DNA of 64,000 nucleotides from Hyphomicrobiales bacterium (GTDB lineage Bacteria; Pseudomonadota; Alphaproteobacteria; Rhizobiales; Rhizobiaceae), in assembly GCA_900472625.1 (NCBI GenBank), contig UCIT01000041.1:68654-132653 (forward strand). The letters run 5' to 3'. Positions 17,965 to 26,688 of the stretch are shown piece by piece (the first letter of the stretch is position 1; each line of letters begins with the position of its first letter). The notes under the pieces were generated by a model. It saw only the letters and a list, made by a program, of their open reading frames with translations. It was not told the origin of the DNA and ran no database searches. The translations under genes and the position numbers were made by a program.

Positions 17965-19038
17965 TCATGAAGCGGGTTCGTGGATCGGACAGCGGTTGAA
18001 GCCCTCTCGGAATCGGGCAGAGTGTTCGTATGTCGCCTTGCGGGCGCGGTTGATATTGCCGAGCGGCTCGTGGGCTGTGATGCCCGTCCACACGCTGAAA
18101 CGCATTTGTTCGTCGACTTTCTGGACCTTGTCCGCCGACCAGCTATCCTGTGGTCCTGCGCGCAGGATCGCGACGGGCACGAACGGTGCGTCTTCCTCGT
18201 CCCACTGCGTTGTTGGATCCTCGACAGGCTGCTTTTCGATATCGCGACAGAGCTGGACGCAGAATTCCCACGCGCCTGTCCGGTGCCGCATCTCCGCCTG
18301 CACGGCTTCGCGGATCGCGTCAGGTTGATCCTTGGTGTCGATCTCCTTGCCAGTTAGTTCCGTCAGGTCTTTGGAGAACGGGCGGACGCTGAACTTGGCG
18401 ATGTAGTCGCCGTAGCGGAAAGGCGTCACGCTGTAATAGGTCTCGCCCAAAGGATCGGAATCCGGCGCGCCCCCTATCGATTCCACCGTTGAGCTTGAAA
18501 TGCCGACCGCTTGTAAGACGGTATTCACCCCCTGCAGCACGTCGGACAGAACCTCCTTCGTGCCTTCCATCCGGTCCGTCGTCTTTGCCAACATCTTCAG
18601 GCTGCCGAGAAACTTCTTCGAGGTCTTCGCCTGGAAGACCGGCCCGTTGACCATCACGAAGTCTTGCGTATCACCCGCCGCGCCAGGCAGCCGGTCTCCA
18701 TTCACACCGACAACCTTGATCGCCAGCCCGCGCGGTAGCGATATCGCGTCCGGAAGAATGTCACCGGCATTGGTCGAAATGCGCATGTAGGTGTTGTATT
18801 CGCCAGGCTCCGCGAAGAGACCCTGGGCAAGTTCCGGCGGCAGGCCGCCCTTCACGGTCAAGGTTCCTTCAAGGATTCCGTGGGCCTTGGCGTGTACCGA
18901 GCGTACCGCGTGGCCATAGTCCTCCGCTGTCTTCTTTAGAATGACGTCGAAGGTGTCGTTCAGTTCCGCAACGGTCGTCTGCTCGTCGTCTTCGAAGCGT
19001 TCGACCTGAGGGGTGTAGGGGATTGGAGGGTTTAACAT
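17965..19038 (-). CDS. Catalase-like heme protein (y4iL-like)
   Basis: The 357-residue protein has the catalase-fold signatures of small catalase-like proteins: HAKAHGILEGTLTV near residue 50, MRISTNAGDILPD, RGLAIKVVGV and TQDFVMVNGPVF. It is shorter than true catalases and resembles the y4iL-like group of rhizobial heme proteins. AGGAGCGCC precedes the ATG at 19038. It probably handles peroxides or lipid hydroperoxides in the cytoplasm; no signal peptide is seen. It is transcribed in the same direction as the YdeP-type gene, 72 bases away. Confidence 0.82.
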   Translation of the reverse strand: MLNPPIPYTPQVERFEDDEQTTVAELNDTFDVILKKTAEDYGHAVRSVHAKAHGILEGTLTVKGGLPPELAQGLFAEPGEYNTYMRISTNAGDILPDAISLPRGLAIKVVGVNGDRLPGAAGDTQDFVMVNGPVFQAKTSKKFLGSLKMLAKTTDRMEGTKEVLSDVLQGVNTVLQAVGISSSTVESIGGAPDSDPLGETYYSVTPFRYGDYIAKFSVRPFSKDLTELTGKEIDTKDQPDAIREAVQAEMRHRTGAWEFCVQLCRDIEKQPVEDPTTQWDEEDAPFVPVAILRAGPQDSWSADKVQKVDEQMRFSVWTGITAHEPLGNINRARKATYEHSARFREGFNRCPIHEPAS

Positions 19039-19181
19039 GTGGCGCTCCTCGCTGCAGTAGACAGTTAAAGGTCCATCGGCAGCGGAAGTTCCGCCGACAA
19101 CCTTTCATCGATTGAGAAAGAGTAGTGCTCTCCAGCAGATAACGGGACGAGGGCGCCGCCTGCCTTTGTTTCGGTCCATTG

Positions 19182-19206
19182 GGAACAACGAGCATCGACG
19201 CTGGTT
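19182..19206 (+). promoter_or_regulatory. EcfG/RpoE2-type promoter of the 19237 hydrolase operon
   Basis: GGAAC, 17 bases, GTT, ending 31 bases before the hydrolase start codon and reading toward it. Confidence 0.6.
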
Positions 19207-19236
19207 TGCCCTGCGTCTTCCAACGGGAAATGTCCG

Positions 19237-20286
19237 ATGACCCTCCAGAACTTCGCCAAAGCGGCGCTGCTGTCCAGCGCGCTCTTATCGGCTGCCGTAC
19301 CTCTTTATGCTCAAAACGCACCAAAACCCGCTCCGGAAATGCAGGCTGTCCTCGACAAGCTGGCCGCACTTGGATCGAAGCCGTTTTCCACCCTGACGGT
19401 TCCGGAAGCGCGTACGCAGGCGAGCCCCGCCGACGCCGCGCACGCCGTCCAGTGGGACAAGCGCGTTTCGTCCAATCCCGAAGCTCAGGTGGCCACCAGG
19501 GACATCGCGATCCCGTCGAAGGAAGGCGGGCTGGCCGCGCGCGTCTACCTTCCAGGCGGGGAAGGGCCGTTCCCCGTTATCGTCTATTACCATGGTGGCG
19601 GCTGGGTCGTCGCCGACGTCAACGTCTATGATGGCGCGCCGCGTGCAATTTCGCTCGGCGCCCACGCGATTGTTGTCTCGGTAGAATATCGCCATGCTCC
19701 TGAACACAAGTTTCCAGCCGCGCACGAGGATGCCTGGACTGCCTACAAATGGGTGGTCGAAAACATTCATGAACTGAACGGCAACGCTGACAAAATCGCC
19801 GTTGCCGGCGAAAGCGCCGGCGGCAATCTCGCAGCCAACGTGGCGCTGATGGCGAAGGAGATGAAGACGAAGCAGCCCGTCCATCAGCTTCTCGTCTATC
19901 CGGTCGCCGGCATCGACATGAACACGGCGTCCTACAAGGAAAACGCCGATGCCAAGCCGCTCGGCAAGGCCGACATGGAGTGGTTCGTCAAGAACACCGT
20001 CGCATCGATGGATGATGCCAACGATCCACGCATCAACCTCAACGGTCGTTCGGACCTTGCCGGCGTGGCGCCCGCGACCGTCATCCTTGCGCAGATTGAT
20101 CCGTTGCGGTCGGACGGCGAGACGTACGCTGCCAAGCTCAAAGACGCCGGGGTCACCGTCGATCTGAAGACCTACGACGGCGTAACACACGAGTTCTTTG
20201 GTATGGGCAAGGTTGTCCCTCAAGCCAAGGAAGCTCTCGATCTTGCGGTATCGGATCTGACCGCCGCGTTCAACAAAGCGAAGTGA
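19237..20286 (+). CDS. Secreted alpha/beta hydrolase, hormone-sensitive-lipase type
   Basis: The 349-residue protein carries a signal peptide (cleavage probably after VPLYAQ, residue 26). It shows the HSL-family oxyanion motif HGGGW (near 113), the nucleophile motif GESAGG (near 190) and a C-terminal THEFFGM with the catalytic His. It is likely a periplasmic esterase. It is followed 10 bases later by the DUF4142 gene, so the two are probably one transcript from the EcfG-type promoter. Confidence 0.85.
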   Translation: MTLQNFAKAALLSSALLSAAVPLYAQNAPKPAPEMQAVLDKLAALGSKPFSTLTVPEARTQASPADAAHAVQWDKRVSSNPEAQVATRDIAIPSKEGGLAARVYLPGGEGPFPVIVYYHGGGWVVADVNVYDGAPRAISLGAHAIVVSVEYRHAPEHKFPAAHEDAWTAYKWVVENIHELNGNADKIAVAGESAGGNLAANVALMAKEMKTKQPVHQLLVYPVAGIDMNTASYKENADAKPLGKADMEWFVKNTVASMDDANDPRINLNGRSDLAGVAPATVILAQIDPLRSDGETYAAKLKDAGVTVDLKTYDGVTHEFFGMGKVVPQAKEALDLAVSDLTAAFNKAK

Positions 20287-20296
20287 GGACATCGAC

Positions 20297-20824
20297 ATGA
20301 ACAGACTGATTTTCGCAACGCTCCTGTCGATCTCACTGCTGACGCCCGCCATGGCAATGGCCGCGATGCCGAAAAGCGCCGATACGGCGGCCGCCCCGAT
20401 GAACGTCGACAAGGCTTCGTTCGTCAAGGTCGTCACCAGCGCCAACGCCTTCGAGATCGAATCCGGCAAGCTCGCCGAGGAGAAGGCAAAGGATGCCGAT
20501 ATCAAGGATTTTGCCAAGCAGATGATCGCCGATCATACCAAGGCGACAGAAGGCCTGAAAAAGGCCGCCAAGCTCGGCGTCGAGCCGCCAATGCTCGCGC
20601 CGAAACATGCCGCCATGCTCGAGACCCTGAAAGGGGCATCAGAACAGGACTTCCAGGCGCTTTACATCGAAATGCAGACCGTGGCGCACACGGAGGCGGT
20701 AACGCTGTTTGCGACTTACGCGAAGGGCGGAGACGATGCCGCCGTCAAGGCCTTCGCGGCAGAAACGCTGCCGAAGCTCGAGATGCACAAAATGCACGTC
20801 ATGAAGCTCGTGGCCGCGCACTGA
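20297..20824 (+). CDS. DUF4142 periplasmic protein
   Basis: This 175-residue protein has a signal peptide (MNRLIFATLLSISLLTPAMA) and a helical DUF4142 domain (FVKVVTSANAFEIESGKLAE, then DIKDFAKQMIADHTKATEGL). DUF4142 proteins are ferritin-like helical bundles exported to the periplasm, with a poorly known role in stress. GAGGA precedes the start. Second gene of the hydrolase operon. Confidence 0.88.
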   Translation: MNRLIFATLLSISLLTPAMAMAAMPKSADTAAAPMNVDKASFVKVVTSANAFEIESGKLAEEKAKDADIKDFAKQMIADHTKATEGLKKAAKLGVEPPMLAPKHAAMLETLKGASEQDFQALYIEMQTVAHTEAVTLFATYAKGGDDAAVKAFAAETLPKLEMHKMHVMKLVAAH

Positions 20825-20878
20825 ACTTTCCGGACCGCTGGCGGCGATGCGTCGTCCGAGGTCCGCACGGGTAAAACA

Positions 20879-21596
20879 ATGAAGAGCGCCCTCCATTTGA
20901 CACGCCCGTCAGTTCTCGCATCGACGACGGCAACTTTTGCCGCCACCGCGCTTCCGGCGTTCTCGCAAAGCCAATCGAAGGAACCCGCATCAATGGAAGA
21001 TCCGACCACGAACTATCCAAAGCCGCCTTTCCAGCGTCAGTCGCAACCGTTCCCGGGCCGTGCGGGTAAGATGGACCCAAAACCGGATCACGGCGAGACA
21101 AGTTATAAAGGCTCCGGCAGGCTCGCCGGGCGCAAGGCGTTGATCACCGGCGGCGATTCCGGAATGGGCCGGGCGGCGGCGATCGCAAATGCCCGCGAAG
21201 GCGCGGACGTTGCCATCAACTATCTTCCCGACGAGGAGCCAGACGCCAAGGAGGTGATCGCGCTGATCGAAAAGGAAGGACGCAAGGGCGTTGCATTGCC
21301 CGGCGACCTGCGCAATCAGGCCTTCTGTGAGAAGCTGGTCGATGACGCGATAAAGGCCCTTGGCGGTCTCGGGTATTCGCGTCAACGGCGTCGCCCCCGG
21401 CCCGATCTGGACGCCGCTTCAGGTCAGCGGCGGCGCGACGATGGAAAAGCTGGCGACGTTCGGCGGCGTCACGCCGATGGGGCGTCCCGGTCAGCCGGCA
21501 GAGCTGGGGTCCATCTACGTCCAGCTTGCGGACAACGGAGCGAGGAACTCGACCGGCCAGGTTTACGGCGCCGCGGGCGGCGGCGGTCAGCCGTAA
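20879..21596 (+). pseudogene. SDR oxidoreductase with an internal deletion
   Basis: The first part (20879-21371) encodes an exported-looking N-terminus, the NYPKPPFQRQSQPFPG leader typical of general-stress SDRs and the cofactor motif ALITGGDSGMGRA. The last part (about 21372-21596) lies in another frame and encodes GIRVNGVAPGPIWTPL through STGQVYGAAGG. The roughly 95 residues between them, including the catalytic YxxxK segment, are missing, and the junction shifts the frame. The enzyme cannot be active. It may still be transcribed with its upstream neighbours. Confidence 0.85.
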
Positions 21597-21639
21597 CAAA
21601 CGCTATTTTCAAATCTGACAATTCCAAGAGGAAAACGAC

Positions 21640-22803
21640 ATGAAAGCACTCACCTGGCATGGTAGCGGCGACATCCGTTGCGAAGAAGTAGACGATCCAA
21701 TCATCGAGCACGATCGCGACGCGATCATCAAGGTGACGAGCTGTGCGATTTGCGGCTCAGACCTGCACCTCTACGGTGGTTTCGTTCCCGGCATGCATGC
21801 CGGCGATGTCATGGGTCACGAAACTATGGGCGAGGTCGTCGAACTGGGGCGCGGCGTCTCCAATCTGAAGATCGGCGACCGCGTCGTAGTGCCCTTCACG
21901 ATCTCCTGTGGCGAGTGCTCGATGTGCCAGCGCAGCCTGTTTTCTTTGTGCCAACGGTCGAATCCCTCGGGGGCGAAACAGGCCGAGCAGATCGGTTATC
22001 CGACAGCTGGCCTCTTCGGGTACTCCGACATGTACGGTCGCTTCCCTGGCGGTCAGGCACAATACCTGCGCGTACCATTCGCAGATGTCGGGCCTATCAA
22101 GGTTCCTGATGGCTTGAGCGACGAGCAAGTGCTTTTCCTTTCCGACATCTTTCCGACAGGCTACATGGCCGCGGAGAACTGCGACATCAAGCAAGGACAG
22201 ACCGTGGCGGTGTTCGGCTGCGGCCCCGTGGGTCTGTTCGCGATCAAGTCCGCCTTCCTGCTGGGCGCCGAGCGCGTCATTGCCATCGACACCGTCCCCG
22301 AGCGTCTTGCACTCGCCCAGGCTGCCGGTGCTGAAACGCTCGACTATACCGACGCGGATCTGCAGAAGAAGATCGTCGAGATGACCGGCGGGAATGGTCC
22401 CGACGCGGTCATCGAGGCCGTCGGCATGGAAAGCCATGGAGCTGGCGGCATGATGGAAACAATGCAGACGAAGCTCACGTCGACGGAACGGCCTTACGCC
22501 TTGAATCAGGCGATCCTCGCCTGCCGTCCGGGTGGTACGGTCTCGCTTCCGGGCGTTTTCGTCGGACCGGCAGTACCAGCACCGCTCGGCGCATTTGTTG
22601 GCAAGGGTCTGACGCTGAAGACTGGGCAGACGCACGTGCAGCGCTATCTTGAACCGCTGATGAACCTGATCCTCGAGGGCAAGATCGACCCGTCCTTCCT
22701 GATCACCCATCGTATTGGCCTCGAAGAAGGGCCTGACGCGTACAAGACATTCCGCGATAAGGCCGACGGCTGTGTGAAGGTGGTCATTCGTCCAAACGGC
22801 TAA
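21640..22803 (+). CDS. Zinc-dependent alcohol dehydrogenase (formaldehyde-dehydrogenase-like MDR)
   Basis: The 387-residue medium-chain dehydrogenase shows the catalytic zinc region CAICGSDLH with GHETMGEV, the structural zinc cluster CGECSMCQRSLFSLC, and the NAD-binding loop VFGCGPVGLFAIKSA. The length and the insert around GYPTAGLFGYSDMYG fit the glutathione-independent formaldehyde dehydrogenase-like group. The substrate is probably an aldehyde or alcohol. AAGAGGAAAACGAC precedes the ATG. Cytoplasmic. Confidence 0.88.
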   Translation: MKALTWHGSGDIRCEEVDDPIIEHDRDAIIKVTSCAICGSDLHLYGGFVPGMHAGDVMGHETMGEVVELGRGVSNLKIGDRVVVPFTISCGECSMCQRSLFSLCQRSNPSGAKQAEQIGYPTAGLFGYSDMYGRFPGGQAQYLRVPFADVGPIKVPDGLSDEQVLFLSDIFPTGYMAAENCDIKQGQTVAVFGCGPVGLFAIKSAFLLGAERVIAIDTVPERLALAQAAGAETLDYTDADLQKKIVEMTGGNGPDAVIEAVGMESHGAGGMMETMQTKLTSTERPYALNQAILACRPGGTVSLPGVFVGPAVPAPLGAFVGKGLTLKTGQTHVQRYLEPLMNLILEGKIDPSFLITHRIGLEEGPDAYKTFRDKADGCVKVVIRPNG

Positions 22804-22867
22804 GAAATCGCTCCTATCCCGTTGGCGATCGATTGCGGCCGCCGACGGTGACAACAATGGAAACGAA

Positions 22868-23731
22868 ATGGCGTTCAAGGGCTTCGAATTGCGAACGTTG
22901 AATGTCGATGCCGGGACAATTCGGCTTCGCGTCGGAGGCAGCGGACCACCCGTGCTGCTGCTGCATGGTCATCCGCGGACGCACATGACTTGGGGCAACG
23001 TGGCCGAATTGCTGGCTCCATTGTTCACCGTCGTCTGCCCGGATCTTCCCGGCTTCGGTCGTTCCTACGTGCCGGCGGACGCGCCCGACAGTCGCCACTC
23101 GTCCAAGCAAGCGAAGGCTGAAGCTCTGGTCGAACTGATGAACCGATTGGGGCATGACGAGTTCGTCCTCGTCGGCCACGATCGCGGCAGCCTGACGGCA
23201 TTCCGCATGGCGATGGACTACCCTGAGGCGGTGACGAAGCTGGTCCTCGTTGATGGCCTCCCAGTCCTGGAACACCTTGAGCGGGCTGACTGGAAGTTTG
23301 CACGGGACTGGTATCACTGGTTCTTCTTTGCGCAGCCCGAAAAGCCCGAACGCGTGATATCCGCCGACCCGGAAGGTTGGTACGACAAGCTCTCGCCCGA
23401 CCGCATGGGGGATGAAGCCTACGCGGACATTCTCGAGGCGATCCACCGCCCGAAGACCGTCCACGGCATGATCGAAGATTACCGCGCGGGCATGCGCATC
23501 GACCACCTTCATGACAGGGCGGATCGCGACGCCGGGCGCAAGATCCGTTGTCCGATGCTGTGTTTATGGTCGCTGCGAGACGACCTTGAGCAGATCTATG
23601 GCGACCCGGTCACGATCTGGCGAAATTGGGCGACCAACGTTACAGGCTACGGGATTAATAGCGGTCATCACGTGGCGGAGGAAAATCCAGGCGATCTTGC
23701 AGACGCAATCACGCGCTTCGTGGCGATATAG
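22868..23731 (+). CDS. Alpha/beta hydrolase, haloacetate-dehalogenase-like
   Basis: The 287-residue protein has HGHPRTHMTW at the oxyanion region and GHDRGS, in which Asp replaces Ser as nucleophile, as in haloalkane/haloacetate dehalogenases and epoxide hydrolases. The catalytic His lies in SGHHVAEE. In fluoroacetate dehalogenases an Arg sits four residues after the nucleophile; here that residue is Leu, so that exact substrate is doubtful. GGAAACGAA precedes the start. It follows the dehydrogenase gene by 64 bases. Confidence 0.82.
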   Translation: MAFKGFELRTLNVDAGTIRLRVGGSGPPVLLLHGHPRTHMTWGNVAELLAPLFTVVCPDLPGFGRSYVPADAPDSRHSSKQAKAEALVELMNRLGHDEFVLVGHDRGSLTAFRMAMDYPEAVTKLVLVDGLPVLEHLERADWKFARDWYHWFFFAQPEKPERVISADPEGWYDKLSPDRMGDEAYADILEAIHRPKTVHGMIEDYRAGMRIDHLHDRADRDAGRKIRCPMLCLWSLRDDLEQIYGDPVTIWRNWATNVTGYGINSGHHVAEENPGDLADAITRFVAI

Positions 23732-23791
23732 TGCTCTTTGAGAATCTTCAGCTGAGCGGCCTATGACTGTTTTGGCAACCTACGGAAAACC

Positions 23792-24388
23792 ATGGCCTCC
23801 CGCGATAACCTCGTTATCTTCCTGCACGGCATTGGGGCGTCCGGTGCGCAGCTCATGCCTTTGGCGTCCTCCTGGCGCGCGCAGCTTCCGAATAGCCGGT
23901 TCGTCGCTCCAGACGCACCATTGCATCACCGCTACGGGCACCAGTGGTTTTCGACGGAAGGCAATCCTCTCGACCCCGTCCGCATCCGCGCCGCGCGCGA
24001 GGCCTTCGATGCGCTGATGGACGACACCGTCCGCACGGAAGGGTTCGCCGACGCCCATGGCAAGATCGCATTCGTCGGCGTTTCCCAAGGTGCTATCGTC
24101 GCACTCGACGCCGTCGCCTCAGGTCGCTGGCATGTCGGCGCGCTCGTCGCGTTCTCTGGTCTTCTTCCACCGCAGCCCATTTCTTCCGCAAGCAAAAGTA
24201 CGCCGGTCCTGCTTATTCATGGCGAGAGCGATGCGACCATTCCGGCAATGGCGTCCAGACTGGCTGCCGCTCAGCTCGGGACAGCAGGCTTTAAAGTCGA
24301 GCTGGACATCGAGCGCGCAACAGGCCACACGATCTCCAGCGCCGGCGCGCAGAAAGCGCTATCCTTCTTGAAGAAGAACTTTCGTTGA
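23792..24388 (+). CDS. Alpha/beta hydrolase, phospholipase/carboxylesterase (YpfH-like)
   Basis: This 198-residue protein shows FLHGIGASG (oxyanion loop), the nucleophile motif GVSQGA, an acidic residue in HGESDATIP, and the catalytic His in ATGHTIS. Size and motifs match the small carboxylesterase/YpfH family. GGAAAACC precedes the ATG. A cytoplasmic esterase is the likely role. Confidence 0.85.
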   Translation: MASRDNLVIFLHGIGASGAQLMPLASSWRAQLPNSRFVAPDAPLHHRYGHQWFSTEGNPLDPVRIRAAREAFDALMDDTVRTEGFADAHGKIAFVGVSQGAIVALDAVASGRWHVGALVAFSGLLPPQPISSASKSTPVLLIHGESDATIPAMASRLAAAQLGTAGFKVELDIERATGHTISSAGAQKALSFLKKNFR

Positions 24389-24423
24389 GAGAAACCGCGC
24401 GCCAGGTTGATCGTTTCCCTTCC

Positions 24424-25314
24424 ATGATAGACGAGCAGGCCCAGCAACCCGAAGAAGACGAACCCGGACAGGCAACGGTGTCCTTTGCGTTTGATCGGAT
24501 GACCGTTGCCAGGTTCAGGGAGGTCTTCCCCAACGCCCGCTGGAGCGACGCTCTCCACGCCTGGAGCGTACCAGGCAGGACGGCGCGCCGCCGCATCGAC
24601 CGGTGGCTGGCCTCCGAGAACGCGCGACGTTCGCCATACGAAGACGAGCGCGGCCGCGACGCCTACCAGTTCGAACCGATCCTCAGTCCCTACCTGCACG
24701 TCTACGACCGCGGTTTCCGGATCAGGACGCCGTTCTCCCGGACTGTTGTCGACGAGCTCCGGCAGATACCCTTCGCGCGCTGGAACGGCGACGACAAGGT
24801 CTGGGAGATCCCGTTCGCGTCCTACGACGACCTGCAGACCCGATGGGAAGATATCGAGGCGGCGGCGAAGAGAGCGGAACCGGAGGAGCGACGAAAACGC
24901 GCCGAGGCCCGCAGGGGCACCGAAGATGAAGCGAAGGCGAAACGTCGAACGACGGAGCGAAAGAAGCGCAGGCTTCCAGTGTCGAGCGACGACCTTCCTC
25001 CGATTGGCAGGCCGGTGGCGACCGCTGTTTACGGGATCGTCGTCATCACTGAAATCACTGGCGAGATCGTCGATCCGCAAGAGGTCGCCGAGCACCACCC
25101 GGATGCGAGTGACGAACACGTGTGGTCCGAATGGCGCGCGGCTACGTTGGAGGAACTCGTCCACACCTGGCCGTCACGCGAAGCGCCGGGCGAATACGAG
25201 AAGATCCGAGGCTGGTGGAAACCGACACTAGACGAGCTGCGGGAGGCTAGACGAACGGCCAAGTCCCGAGAGCGTCGTAAGGCCGATGCTGGGGGCGCCG
25301 TATCTTCTGAGTAG
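24424..25314 (+). CDS. Basic protein with two HARP-like modules, function unknown
   Basis: About 296 residues. Two related stretches, FDRMTVARFREVFPNARW through AWSVPGR (residues 20-50) and RIRTPFSRTVVDELRQIPFA with RWNGDDKVWEIP (about 100-135), each contain an RW...W pattern. They resemble the HARP-type repeats of SMARCAL1-like proteins; this is only an inference. A strongly charged Arg/Glu/Lys linker follows (about 145-195), then a C-terminal region with HVWSEWRAATLEELV and GWWKPT. The ATG at 24424 has no clear ribosome site. A TTG at 24385, overlapping the previous stop, is an alternative start and would imply coupling. Confidence 0.6.
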   Translation: MIDEQAQQPEEDEPGQATVSFAFDRMTVARFREVFPNARWSDALHAWSVPGRTARRRIDRWLASENARRSPYEDERGRDAYQFEPILSPYLHVYDRGFRIRTPFSRTVVDELRQIPFARWNGDDKVWEIPFASYDDLQTRWEDIEAAAKRAEPEERRKRAEARRGTEDEAKAKRRTTERKKRRLPVSSDDLPPIGRPVATAVYGIVVITEITGEIVDPQEVAEHHPDASDEHVWSEWRAATLEELVHTWPSREAPGEYEKIRGWWKPTLDELREARRTAKSRERRKADAGGAVSSE

Positions 25315-25321
25315 AAAAAGC

Positions 25322-26224
25322 CTACGCGCCGGCTTTCGCAAAGTCGCGCGCCGCCTGAATGAATGCACTGAAGGCAGCCGGCGGGTTTTTCCGACCAGGG
25401 TAATATAGCGCCAGTGGAGCGAGGGAGGGCGTCCAGTCTTCAAGAACGCGCACCAGCCGTCCGGCTGCAATGTCTTCGCGGACGTCTGCTTCCATGACGT
25501 ATCCAAGTCCGACGCCCTTCCGAGCCGCTATTCCTACGAGGCTTGACTCGTCAAGTGTGATGGAGCCTTGGACATCGATCTGGATGGTGTTGCCGTCCTT
25601 TTCAAATTTCCACCGCAACAACGCGTGGTTAGGAAGACGGGCACGAATGCAGCGGAATCGGTATAAGTCAGCGGGTACGGTGGGAGTACCGTGAGTGCGC
25701 AGAAATTCCGGTGATGCGACGACGGCATTGCTGCGATCCAATCCGAGTGGCAGGGCGATCATGTCGTTCGGGACCAAGTCCATCGTCCTCAGGCCCAGGT
25801 CGTAGCCCGCCGCCACGATGTCGACGAGCTTGCCCTCGGTGACCAGATCGACATGCACCTGCGGGTAGCGCTGCAGGAAAGAGAGGATGAGCGGTTCCAT
25901 TACTTCGCGGGCCGCCGACGCAAATGCGTTGATACGCAATGTCCCGGTGGGGATTTCCTGAAGCGACTGAGCTGTCAGCATGGCATCGTGGATGTCGGTC
26001 ATTGCCGGTCCAATCCGTTCAACGAACGTCCTACCCGCGTCGGTAAGCGAAACGCTTCGCGTGGTTCGATTGAACAAGCGAATGGCCAGGCGCTTTTCAA
26101 GCTTGGCAACGGCATTGCTCAATGCTGTCGTCGAGATGCCGAGGTCTAGCGCGGCAGCACGAAACGAGCCTAAGCGGGCGATGCTGAGAACAGCATCAAG
26201 GTCAGCGAGAACAGATCGGGTCAT
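25322..26224 (-). CDS. LysR-family transcriptional regulator
   Basis: This 300-residue protein has a LysR helix-turn-helix at the N-terminus (FRAAALDLGISTTALSNAV, residues 21-39, then KRLAIRLFNRTTR) and a substrate-binding domain. GAGGGATA precedes the ATG. It is transcribed divergently from the NTF2-like/SDR operon at 26359, which it probably controls. It belongs to the CrgA/YafC-like subgroup by its RLFNRTTRSVSLTDAG segment. Confidence 0.9.
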   Translation of the reverse strand: MTRSVLADLDAVLSIARLGSFRAAALDLGISTTALSNAVAKLEKRLAIRLFNRTTRSVSLTDAGRTFVERIGPAMTDIHDAMLTAQSLQEIPTGTLRINAFASAAREVMEPLILSFLQRYPQVHVDLVTEGKLVDIVAAGYDLGLRTMDLVPNDMIALPLGLDRSNAVVASPEFLRTHGTPTVPADLYRFRCIRARLPNHALLRWKFEKDGNTIQIDVQGSITLDESSLVGIAARKGVGLGYVMEADVREDIAAGRLVRVLEDWTPSLAPLALYYPGRKNPPAAFSAFIQAARDFAKAGA

Positions 26225-26289
26225 TATCCCTCTTTTCGTAATTCCTCATCCTGCTTTGTCCAAATTATCAAGTCAATCATCCGAACTTA

Positions 26290-26356
26290 GATTGCTCCTG
26301 TCGACCATCTAAGGGTCGGGGCCGCAGCCAGGTAAGGCTGGAAAATCGGAGCAATC
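26290..26356. promoter_or_regulatory. Inverted repeat GATTGCTCC / GGAGCAATC overlapping a ribosome binding site
   Basis: Perfect 9-base inverted repeats stand at 26290-26298 and 26348-26356 in the LysR/NTF2-like intergenic region. The right arm contains the GGAG ribosome site of the 26359 gene. It could be a regulator binding pair or an RNA stem that masks translation. Confidence 0.45.
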
Positions 26357-26358
26357 AG

Positions 26359-26688
26359 ATGAGCATCAAACTGCCTAAGGCCATCGAAGCCTATTTCGCT
26401 GCAGACCGAGACGGAGGACCCGAGGATGTCGCCGCCGCCTTTAGCGAAGACGGTATCGTCAAGGATAAGGGCAAGGCCCATAAGGGCCGGGATGCCGTTC
26501 GTGCGTGGATGGCTGACGAGAGCCAGCAGTACAGCTACACGGTCGAGCCGTTCTTGATCGCCATCGAAAACGGCAAGACGTTGGTGACGGCCCACGCCGT
26601 CGGTGACTTCCCCGGAAGTCCCATCGATTTGCGGTTCTTCTTCGTCCTCGCGGGCGACAAGGTCGCCGAACTGGAGATCACGGTATGA
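26359..26688 (+). CDS. NTF2-like (SnoaL-type) small protein
   Basis: The 109-residue protein has the NTF2-like pattern: an N-terminal helix with YFAADRDGGPEDVAAAFSED, KGRDAVRAWM, and a beta sheet ending LRFFFVLAGDKVAELEI. Such proteins are often isomerases, dehydratases or ligand binders. GGAG precedes the start. The stop overlaps the SDR start by 4 bases, so the pair is coupled. Confidence 0.85.
   Translation: MSIKLPKAIEAYFAADRDGGPEDVAAAFSEDGIVKDKGKAHKGRDAVRAWMADESQQYSYTVEPFLIAIENGKTLVTAHAVGDFPGSPIDLRFFFVLAGDKVAELEITV

Noticed and set aside
19285..20517. 410-codon minus-strand frame opposite the hydrolase and DUF4142 genes
   Set aside because: It runs antisense across two clear genes and their gap, with no motif or ribosome site.
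21757..22878. 373-codon minus-strand frame opposite the alcohol dehydrogenase gene
   Set aside because: A shadow frame of a strongly coding, high-GC gene; no recognisable motifs.
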